Positions 48,787 through 58,174 of a stretch of DNA of 64,000 nucleotides are shown here, piece after piece. Location: the NCBI GenBank assembly GCA_950097015.1, contig CATNEN010000001.1, positions 14,749,001 to 14,813,000 of the forward strand, read 5' to 3'. Source of the stretch: Macrostomum hystrix (lineage: Eukaryota > Platyhelminthes > Macrostomidae). The notes below the pieces were generated by a model. The model was not told the DNA's origin, did no database searches, and saw only the letters and a list, made by a program, of their open reading frames with translations. A program made the position numbers and the translations under genes. Each line of letters starts with the position of its first letter. The stretch's first letter is position 1.

Positions 48787-49358
48787 ATGCGCAACAAAAA
48801 GTTGGCCCGTGTTCTTGAGTTTTGTGTGCTTGCGTTGCTACGTTTAGGTGCAGCACAAAAAATTGTCGGGAGGACGTATGGTAGTTCTACTGTTAAGTGT
48901 GTGGGGTGCTCAGTAGAATCGACATTAGTTGCCTCCCCGCTGCCTGAGTCTACTGTACAATCGCTGGCTGATGATATGGTTGAGCTTGAAAATATAGTTG
49001 ACAAACTGCAGCAGGAGGTGTCCATTTGGCGGCAGAGAACTGTCGGTAGTCTGCGGTCTGCTCACGATTCGTTGACAAAGAGACTCGAAAATGCTGCTAC
49101 CAGAATCAACCATCGCTTGCGCTGGATGCCGAGAACTTGCTGATAAAACTTGTTCGAAACTTTTTCGACTTAGACTCTGACGAGCTTCGATCGGAATCGA
49201 TCTATCGGAAAAGCGAAGAGATCAGCAACGCTGGCGTGAAGCCTGATGTGGCGGCCGGGATGCAGCTGCTACAAGTCTCGCTTGACAGGTACAAGAGTAG
49301 CCTTATGCAGGACTGCTGGCTAAAGGATAACGAAACTGACTGCCAGGTTTTGTAACTA
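48787..49358 (+). CDS. Candidate small secreted protein with a frame break
   Basis: Not recognised. An ATG at 48787, three bases after a strong 3' splice site (ATTATTGTTTCAG), opens a frame to 49143 with a hydrophobic N-terminus (VLEFCVLALLRLGAAQ, signal-peptide-like). It continues with a predicted helical stretch (DDMVELENIVDKLQQEV). A second frame, offset, continues from about 49113 with SLALDAENLLIKLVRN and ends QVL-stop at 49355-49358. Both halves have similar acidic-helical composition, which suggests one protein of about 190 residues broken by a small indel near 49090-49125. It may be a sequencing error, a recent pseudogene or an unseen intron. Position of the second stop is read to within one codon. 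Confidence 0.4.
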
Positions 49359-50009
49359 AATCTGCATTCGGGGAAAGAGACCCGCTGCTCACATGGCCGT
49401 CAGCACAAGGCTCTGTGGCCAACGATCGATGTGATAAAAATGCTCGAAGATGGCAGATGTCTAGACGAACAGTAGGTGTGGGTGCGCCCGTTTTATTCAT
49501 TTAAACGTGCCAGTCAGAATGAAATTTATTTACTCTAACTTGGGCAGGCCGGTCTCGCGGACGAAATAGAAGTTATAATTAGTTTGCAACCGAAGTTGAA
49601 AACCAATATTAATGTCTTTTTTCAAGTGGTTTTTTGTACTTGATATTGAACTACGTATTGTGAGCCGCAAAATATGATGAATAATCATACGAGTAATCAT
49701 TATTTATTTATATGTCTGTTTTATTCTAGGTAGCTTTGATACTTTTGAGAAACAAATCATTCAACAGCGGCACACGATCCACCTTGCGTTAAGCCAGTCT
49801 AGGATGACCCCATTGGACATTACTGCATTGCTCTTTATAGCCATCTACGAGTAAATACAAAAGCTTGGGAAAAACACCGCATGTGAGAGAAAAGTTTGCT
49901 CAAACAGCAAATAACTCATTGCTTGTTATTATGTAACGCCCGCCACCGCATGCTGTCGTTTAGCAGCTTTCACAATGATCAATTCGATTATTTCGTTATC
50001 GAAATTTCC
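49359..50009. other. Convergent intergenic region with likely polyA signals
   Basis: Lies between two convergent genes. On the minus strand AATAAA occurs at 49703-49708 and 49720-49725 (TTTATT on +), roughly 290-310 bp past the lectin/WSC stop, and again at 49525-49530. No gene seen. Confidence 0.45.
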
Positions 50010-50296
50010 TTATACTGTCACTTTGAACACCAGGTTGGAGAGTTTTCCACCGCAGAACATCCAACTGTCGCCTTCGCAGGGTTGGTCGCATTTAGCCATA
50101 GACTGACGACCGTACATGCCGTAGTCTTCGCCGCACCAGCACTCGTTGCCACCCTGCAGGCCGTAATAGTACGACTGGAGCTGGCGGCACTGAGTGTTGC
50201 ACGCAGCCGCAGTCAGCCGAGTTCCTTTCGGCAGTTTGGCTTTAATTGGCAGGTCGCGCCAATCGCTGCTGTCCGCAAAGCAGCCCAGGGCTCTTG
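50010..50296 (-). CDS. WSC-domain terminal exon of the multi-lectin gene
   Basis: Open from the acceptor AACTAAACAG to a TAA stop, with no methionine near its start, so an ATG-based scan misses it. It enters in phase 1: the final G of the previous exon plus CA makes an Ala codon, then RALGCF follows. Eight cysteines, YYYGLQGGNECWCG and CEGDSWMFCGG are diagnostic of WSC. The overlapping plus-strand ORF (ending 50405) is its antisense shadow. Confidence 0.87.
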
Positions 50297-53200
50297 CTGT
50301 TTAGTTAACAGAGTTCGGATAGGTACACTGGTTCATTGTGAAAGACTCCGAGGTATTTGTACTGTAGGTCGGAATCACTTGCGCCAAACAAACGCTACTG
50401 CATAAAACTCACCACTCAATGGCCCTAAAAAATTGAACTATACTCAAAAAGATGCGGCTGTAGAGAATAGTAAATTATGCCATTGCTTAACGCGCTACCT
50501 AATGTAATATCACAAGGAAACCTTAGCTATAAATGTTAATCTATTTTTAGGAATGAGTCATACGCTATTTTTAGAAACAAATTCATGTGACATGAAACCA
50601 GAGAACCGGTTCTGGACAGCTGTATTTGCTTGAATTCCAAATATGGTTATGTTCACCTGAAAAACCCCCAAAACGCAGCTGAACAAACCAGTTTGACCTC
50701 ACTGTGCAAACATGTATGCCCAATGTAAACACCCGGTCCTAACCGGTTTGCCCCAAAATTTTACTATAAATACAAGCGAAAATCCGAGCTGAAAATTCAG
50801 ACTCGGAGCGGTCCACCGGACTTCAAAACAGCTTTACGAAGAAGAGGACTCTCTGAGGGAAAGACAAGTGGTAAGCGCTTTACTAGACAGCTATTTATTG
50901 CTAGCAATAGTTGTTGAATTAACCTAAGTTTACGAGAGCCACATATCGTCGATACATTTGAGAAAGGCCTCCTTGTTTCCTAGGATACATTCCTAGAGGA
51001 TTATTGATTGATTTGATCTGAGTTATCCGTTATCTTTCGGAGGTAACGAAGAAGACGCCTTTCAGGAGGATCTACAGAAGGACACAAGAGAGATTTCAAT
51101 TGTTCACTACGGATCACGTTTCTATTGTGAATTCCGAGCTCGAGGAAACCAAGAAGGGATCTGATTCGCTTCGGTCCTTCATTGGCCAACAGACAAATTC
51201 AAGCCCAACAGATCCACTAGCAGTTGCCGAGGAAGACAAAGTAGACAAGACTACAGACTCAACAAGCACAGACCCGAAACATCACGGCCGACCGGAACAA
51301 AGAGAAGAAGAACTTCCGGATTAAAAGGACCCAGAAGTACAAACTATCAAGGAAGAAGAAGAAACTGCAGTAAGGGTCACGTGACTGTTATAAATTCCTA
51401 GGCAATTGTTCCCCATTGTCTAGAAGTGGGAGTTTTGTGTGCCTGATCAACAAACAAAACTCTTCACTGCATTGTCATTTGGTATTCGCTTTGTAAAGAA
51501 AGGCTTGTGTGAAAAATATTCTTTATAATTAATAGTCCTCAAATGGATATGTAGTACACGTGTAGCAATTATATGCTACTACTGCTAAAAGAGCTTAGAA
51601 AATGTGAGTAATAAGGACGCACTGTCGAAACGTTTCCGGTACCCACCAGGAATTTGACGTTTGCGCTGCCGAACCGGCACGCCGAAAACTTCCACTTCGC
51701 ACAGCGTCAACGCCTCGCGCTGTGTGCTAGTAATCCGAATTACTTGACCAACCACACTGCAAGTGAACTCCTTAACCGAGAAGGCCTTTTTTGAACTGTA
51801 GGATGCGCAGAACGCATTGTCAACTGTGATGTAGAAATTGTTTAGACGGTGGCGACAGCAGTCCTGACGGTTGTAGATGACCACTCTGGTTATAGTGGCC
51901 TTGCCACCGCGGACTCGGGCCTGCCACCAGCTGCCGGGCACAGCGTTCGTGTGCGTGCACGAGTTGCCAAGCCAGGCCTGGTTTTTGTTGTTGTCTATGG
52001 CCCGATTGCACACGCCATTCCGGTAGACTGAACTCTGGCTGCAACTGAACAGTTTCAGCTTGCCTGGAAGCGGCGCATTAGTACACCACGCAGCGAAATG
52101 ATTTACTGAAAGTTACTGCGGACTGCGAATGTTAAAAAGGTTCTAAAGAGAAACTTACTGTCTTTGTACTGTCCGAAGACCTGCACTTCGCAAAGCGTCA
52201 GCGGTTTGCTTATTCGACTACTTATCCTGATCATCTCGCCAACACGGTTGCAAAAGAACGTCTTGACCAAGAAATACGAGCCAGAATTGTATGAGGCACA
52301 CTCTACACCGTTTACAGTGATGACAAAGTTGTTCAGCCTCTCTGGACAACAGTCCTTGCGATTGTAAATGCGGATGTACGTAATCAGAGCCCGCCTTGAC
52401 GTTTGTGCTTGCCACCAGCTGGCTTGGTTCTTTGTGAGCGAACAGCTGCCACCTCTGTACAGCTGGTTGGTGTTACCATCGATGGCTCGACGACAAACTG
52501 CGCCTTGGAGTGTTGAACTCTGCGAGCAGCTCGTAAGAGGTAATCGCACTGTGGTCACGAAAGGCAGGAAATGTGTTTCAATTTTTATCGGGTGAGTTTA
52601 CTTTCACAACTTTCTGTACTGGCAATGTGCCCCTCCATAGATAAATCAGAAGTTGGGTCAGATGTACAGCTAGTACAGCCATCCACCCGAATTTGACGCA
52701 GCTGATGCTGGTACTCGATTTACAATAGGATGAGCTGGGAAATCAAGTGGCTTAACGCAATTTTTCGGGGGGTAAGACCACAATGTCACCAGTGTATTTC
52801 AAATTACCACTGCCTACTTCACTATAGCTCCCAATCCGATTGACCAATTTTCGTGAAAGTCCAAAATTAAATTTTTCTGCTCTTTACGATGCGTGTTGAA
52901 CTTTCAAAGCCTTCTGTTTTCAGCATAGTCGATGTATTCAGCAATTCTTGTCGAAGACCCTGAGGACAATAGCAGCTAAAATTTCTCTGTATAAACCTCT
53001 ATGTTAAATCAATATCAATTAAATATACAAATTAACAATCAAATAAATACAATATATTTAACTTACAACAGCCGACAGGGGAACTCTTTTAGCAGAAAAA
53101 TTATCCCTTTTTTTGTTTTGCCACCAGATACCCCGACGAGTATCGTTGAATATTTCGATGATGCCGATGGTTTTGTGATTTTGGATTGGGTCTGGATTGT

Positions 53201-56200
53201 CATGGCAGTTGTTAAAATATTTTGGGATATTCAGAAAAAGATAAAACGTGTGCATTTGAAATACTGCCAACAACTCGATTGTGCAGAGATATAAGCTCCT
53301 CTACATCAACATAATAATAAACTCCAATTCACAATCCGAAGCTGTATAACCAGTGAGAGCTCCCTGCATGCTTTTTGTATTAGTATTGGTGAAAGCATAG
53401 ACTCTCGCTTGCTCACCTCCGTACTCCTCAACGGGAATGTAGCGACCAAACACTTCCACTTCGCACAGAAAAAATGGCCCTGCCTGTCCATTGTTGATTC
53501 GCAGTACAAGTCCGGCTCGGTTGCAGCTGAACGATCGCACACGCAAAGGACTATTTGATTCGTAAGAAGCGCACTCAACACCGTTCACCGTGATGGTGAA
53601 ATTGTTGAGCAGAAAGGGGTTATTTTCTGTTGCGTAGATTCTTACGTAAGCTATGTGTGCCGGTCTCTCAAGGTCTGCCTGCCACCAGGATGTGGTTAAA
53701 CTACAAGAGAGTAAAGATTTTGAAGGATCTATACCCTGACTGGAATTTCGGTCGAATGCTTGGCTGCACAGACCACCAGTTAATGAGAACCGCGAACTCT
53801 GAGAGCAATTGCTCAGGGGCAGAAAGTCTGAAAATAAGTGTCGTTATGCTATAATGATATTCGGCAGCTCTCGGGCAACAGTTTGAGGAACCACCCGGTG
53901 GGACACCGGCGGGAGGGCGCAGGGTTGGGCGCCGGCGCCCCGCTATACGCCTTCCCACCAGTGGGGCGCTGGTTGATTTTTACTATACGCCCCGCTGTAC
54001 GCCCTCCCACCAGTGGGGCGCGGGTTGATTAACATCACTTTTTCGCGGTTTTTTTTATCTTTTCATGTAGCACTAGTGACTTGTGGTTGCAGAAAAATAT
54101 TATTTCACCTTTAACATGTCTAGTTGCTCTGAAATTTGGCAATATTGTTTGCATTGTTTTCGAAATATTCTACTAAATTTTCCAACTTTTATTCACGGAT
54201 GCGAAAATATTTTGAGGAAGATTAATTCGCCATGTGCTACTATTAGTAGAAACGATAGGATACTGTTTCAGTCATATCCTATAGCTCATTCCTTCCGAAA
54301 GACCTGCTCATGTAGATTGAAATTATATGACTCTGCATGACAACTTAGTATAATAGCTAGCTAGTATATAAATTAACATGGTTGCTTCTAAATTTCAGTT
54401 TCCTCTACATTTATCATAGCGCATAGGGACTCAAAATTCGTCGAGATCAATCTGGATTAAGGGAGGTCCCAAAATCGATTCCGTGCCTTCCCAAGATTCC
54501 CAAGATTCCCTAGATTCCCTAGATTAGTAGGGTGAGAGGGAGATCAGTAGGGTGAGAGGGAGATCAGTAGGGTGTTCGATATCCAAGTGCTTGGCATGGA
54601 ACCACTTATATTCACCTCCAAGCTCTCGGTCGTTTAGACTTTGACCGAATAGTTGCACCTCGCACAGTGTTAGATGCGACTGCATTCTATTTTTAATTCG
54701 CACAGACGATCCGACTTTGCCGCACTTGAACAATTTCTCAGAGAACGAATCATCTGACTGGTAAGAGGCACACTCGGCCCCATCGACCTCGATTGCGAAA
54801 TTGTTTAGCCTGCATAAACAGCAGTCCTGCCTGTTGTAGATTTTTACAGCGTTGATTCTTGCCGGAACTGCGAGTTCCGCCTGCCACCAGCCCCGCTCCA
54901 GCTGCGTGTGGGTGCAGGAGCCGTTGCCGTAAACCTGGTTGGTGTTTCTGTCTATGGCACGGCTGCACTCGCCAGTCAAGTAGGTTGAGCTCTGGGAGCA
55001 GGTGTCCGGGAATAGCTGAGCTGCAATGCAGATCGCGAGTTGAAAACTGAGAAAAAATCTTGAAAGCTGTTGCTACCAGAAGCTACCCAACGTCCCACAA
55101 TTTTATTTTATATATTACGAACGTAAATTACCTATTGAGAATTAACAACTTCGAAACGTAATTGTTTCACTTTAAACAGTAATATTTTCAGTTTTTTCCA
55201 CATTTTACTAATTTATGCAAATTATTTTTAAGATTAACTAGGCTAATAATAATAATAATAATAATAATAAAAATTGCAGGAGGGCTGCGGGCAATGATAC
55301 ATCATTTGGTGACACCAGACCCGCAGCCAGCGAGCAGGCAATTCTGCCCATTTCGCTGATTCCTGAGCACACACGCACACAGATACCGTACGCAGGCATA
55401 CGCTCACACAGGTGTGTACATCTGCCCTGACTTTCTCATCGTCAGGCAGTGTACATTTAACTGTGCCTTGGAGGTTGGCCCTCAAGGGCGTAAATTGCAC
55501 GACAAGCCCCCAAGCCGTCTCTCCGCGGCTGCGCCCCAAATAAATGTGGCCTCGCCGTCGAATCGAACTTAGGGACAGTGGTGCGAGAGGCAAACGCGGT
55601 AACCGCTCTGCCACCGACCGCCCTTACCACTAGGCTACAACCTACGATAAGATGCCCAAATAACGTTAAAAGGATTTAACGTCGCTAACTACTAGAAATT
55701 ATCGATAACTTTCAAACGTCCATGCATTCTCTCAAGAGTTATGTCAGGATTTCTCCACTCAAGAGTAAAGAGACTCTACATCGGGACCAGACTCACATCC
55801 GAAATCCTCGGGAGCCAGTAGTCGACCCAGAACTTGCACCTCGCACAGAGTCAGGTAGGATTTCATTCTGTTGTTGATGCGAATGACCTGACCGATACGG
55901 TTGCACTCGAACATCTTGACAGAGAATGCCGTATTGGATGCGAAGGACGCGCACTCCACACCATCCACTGTGATTGAGAAGTTGTTGAGTCTCTCTGAGC
56001 AACAGTCCTGCCGATTGTAGATTCTGACGAAGGCAACAAACGCTGGTCCATCTGTATGAGCCTGCCACCAGCCGATCTCATTCTGAGTGTGAGTGCAGGA
56101 CGCATCACTGTAGTTTTGACTAAGCCCATTGTCGATGCCTCTGATGCAGAATCCATTGTAGCCTATAGAGCTTTGACTGCAGCGGCCCAGACGAAGTTGT

Positions 56201-57546
56201 TCTAAATAATGGCAACGCGATGAAAAATCGAGATATTGCACAGAGCTTTTAGCAGTAGAAAGACCGCTGCCTACTTCATGATAACTCCCGAACAGAATGA
56301 CCGATTTCCATGAAATTTAACCACATGGATAAATATTAACCGCCCTTTGCGATGAACTAACTTTCAAAGCTGTCCGACGTCAACACCGTCGAGATATTCA
56401 GCGATTCTTGTCGATGACTCTGGTGACAAGCTCTGTATAAACCTCAATCGTGGCATCGACTTTCCAGTCGACTTTCCAGCAAATGTACTCACGCGTTAAA
56501 TATTCTCCGAATGCCTGCACCTCGCACAGGGTCAGGTAGGTATTCTGCAGCTGGCTGATTCGCAGGGTTGTGCCAGCCAGACCGCACTGGAAATCCTCCA
56601 CTGAAAATGGTGTCGCGCGAGTGACCCTGGCGCACTCAACGCCGTCCACTGAGATCTTGAAGCTGTTCAGCCTCTCTTTGCAGCAATCCTGCCTGTTGTA
56701 GATCCTCACGATGGCAAACATGGCAGGGGATTCCGTGCTAGCCTCCCACCAGCCCAGCTCTTTGTTGGTGTGAGTGCATGAGCCCGACCAATAGGTTTGA
56801 TTCGTGTTGCCGTCAAGGGCGTTGCTACAGTATCCGAGCGGTGAAGCGACGGTGCTGTCTGACAATGAGCTCTGACTGCAGTTCCCAAGGCGAAGAGGCT
56901 GCTCTAAACAATACAAGTGTAAAGTTCAGTTACAGCGTGGATTAGAGAAGTCGCTAAATCATTTCTTGTGGCTTACCTTGCAAGTATTTGCCAAAGACCT
57001 GCACCTCGCACAGGGTGAGAAAGTCCTTCTGCAGCTGACTGATCCGAAGCACCTGTCCAGCTCTTTCGCAAGCGAAGTCCATCACCGAGAAGTCGACAGT
57101 TCCCGTATAGCGCGCGCATTCAACACCGTCAACAGTGATTCGGAAGCTCCTGAGTCTCCCAGCGCAGCAGTCCTGCCTGTTGAAGATCCTGACAGAGCTG
57201 AACCTGGCCAGCCTTGGAGTCCTGGCCTGCCACCAGGCCAGTTCGTTTTTCGTGTGCGTGCAGCTGCCGTTGTTGTACCACTGGTTCTTGTCGCCATCGA
57301 TGGCGTGCTCACACACACCGTCAGTTCTGTGTGTGGAGCTCTGGCTGCAGTTTTGCAGAGTCAGCTGAATCTCTGTTAGAAATCAGTTTTGAATGAATCG
57401 TTTATAATTTGTAAAGCGCAGCGTCTAAACAGGGTCGTCTATTGAAATATTTAAACCAACGACCTGGACAACTTACCACATCGAACTGCCGTCACTAGGC
57501 ATAGCGTCAGTACAAGACCTGTCTGGAAACTAAACATTTTCTTCAT
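50010..57546 (-). CDS. Secreted multi-lectin: signal peptide, seven F-type lectin domains, C-terminal WSC domain
   Basis: Exons in transcript order: 57546-57477, 57372-56977, 56903-56493, 56201-55797, 55020-54616, 53827-53417, 52548-52159, 52063-51647 and 50296-50010. Every junction is phase 1, giving 1063 residues. Exon 1 is a 23-residue signal peptide (MKKMFSFQTGLVLTLCLVTA). Exons 2-8 each encode one fucolectin-type (F-type lectin) domain of 130-139 residues, with CSQSS at the start, ID..NQ, CTHT, WWQA, IYNRQDCC..RL.F, VECA and LTLCEVQVFG. Exon 9 encodes a WSC domain with eight cysteines (LGCF, CNTQC, GGNECWCG, CDQPCEGD, FCGG) ending KVTV-stop. F-type lectins bind fucosylated glycans and often serve in recognition or immunity; WSC domains bind polysaccharides. 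The start is the ATG that gives a clean signal peptide. Domains 5 and 6 have lost sugar-binding residues. Confidence 0.88.
50760..50880 (+). promoter_or_regulatory. TATA-box promoter-like segment antisense in lectin intron 8
   Basis: CTATAAATA at about 50764, then about 30 bases later ATTCAGACT (initiator-like), and at about 50868 AAGTGGTAAGCG, a good 5' splice site. This looks like a TATA promoter plus a short first exon on the plus strand. A hydrophilic plus-strand frame lies at 51103-51324 without an ATG at its start. It could be a small transcription unit or part of a degraded mobile element. Confidence 0.3.
52665..52765 (-). repeat. SINE family 2 fragment (lectin intron)
   Basis: Minus-strand match to the SINE 2 body: on + CAGCTGATGCTGGTACTCGA and AGGATGAGCTGGGAAATCAAG. 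The tRNA-like head is missing. Confidence 0.55.
52800..53000. repeat. Dispersed repeat shared by two lectin introns, copy 1
   Basis: Resembles 56255-56445: both have on + CTGCCTACTTCA, AACTCCC/AGCTCCC, CTTTCAAAGC, TATTCAGC.ATTCTTGTCG and CTCTGTATAAACCTC at matching spacing. Located in the intron between lectin domains 5 and 6. Confidence 0.7.
53880..54035. repeat. GC-rich two-copy repeat in a lectin intron
   Basis: Two consecutive copies of about 45 bp with ACGCCCTCCCACCAGTGGGG and CGC.GGTTGATT, preceded by a GC-rich partial palindrome GGGCGCCGGCGCCC. Base composition is strikingly unlike the AT-rich intron around it, so an inserted element is likely. Confidence 0.6.
55247..55624 (-). repeat. 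SINE family 1, full-length copy with (TTA)n tail
   Basis: Read on the minus strand: a head GGTGGCAGAGCGGTTACCGC with box B-like AAGTTCGATTCGACGG, then CGCAGCCGCGGAGAGACGGC, CTGCCTGACGATGAGAAAGT and GCTGGCTGCGGGTCTGGTGT. It ends CCTCCTGCAATTTTTATTAT with about eight TTA units (TAATAATAA at 55247-55269 on +). The tRNA-derived head and simple tail define a SINE. A fragment of a SINE 2 head (GTAGCCTAGTGGTAAGGG) adjoins it at 55621-55645. It lies in the intron between lectin domains 3 and 4. Confidence 0.87.
56255..56445. repeat. Dispersed repeat shared by two lectin introns, copy 2
   Basis: Partner of 52800-53000, in the intron between lectin domains 2 and 3. The right end (GCTCTGTATAAACCTCAATC) runs close to the donor of the domain 2 exon, whereas copy 1 lies deeper in its intron. 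Confidence 0.7.
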
Positions 57547-57970
57547 ACCTGCTAATGGTAAGTCCGCATGTGGTCTGCAGCTTTTGAAGCTTTTTTTAAA
57601 CAAGAGGAAAAAATTGCTGTCTTTTCTAATCATACGTGCTCGCACAACTTCACCTGCTCATTGTCCCGGATCGAAGTTTTTGTTATCGAAACTCGGTTTT
57701 AAAAAAAGTCCTTTAACTGGACCTGCGAACTAGGATATTGATCGCGGCGAAAACGAGAACTACTTAAGTAGAATACTAGTAGCCCTTGGGCGACAAACTG
57801 AAACACCTGCTCAGCCCGCAACCACAATAGAGGGAATTAAGAATCTGCTTGGTTTAGCTTTTGTATTTTTCTTTGACATTGTCGGCGAAATATAAGCTAG
57901 TTTGTGCATGAGTTTTACTGAATCATGTAACAAGAAGCAATGCTATTGTTAAGCTTGCGTCAAAAGCGAT

Positions 57971-57976
57971 TTTATT
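57971..57976 (-). terminator. Polyadenylation signal of the coiled-coil gene
   Basis: AATAAA on the minus strand (TTTATT on +), about 200 bases after the stop at 58175 and 425 bases upstream of the lectin start codon. The two minus-strand genes are therefore closely spaced, head to tail. Confidence 0.5.
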
Positions 57977-58174
57977 TCGTTGAAAATATTAAGCAACTTG
58001 TACAGAACATTTTAATGCACTATGCATTCAGCTCTTTCAGTCATAAGGGGTAAATTTTTATGAAAAATTACACGACTCTCACTGGCTAGATATTTAAACA
58101 AAGAGTAAATCAAGTAGACAGCAGCTAGTCGTTCATTCCCAGTAACTGCATGGACGGCATTCAGCATGGACTGA

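Noticed and set aside
49896-50405. 169-residue plus-strand ORF
   Set aside because: It is antisense to the WSC exon, whose cysteine pattern and splice phase are far better evidence for the minus strand.
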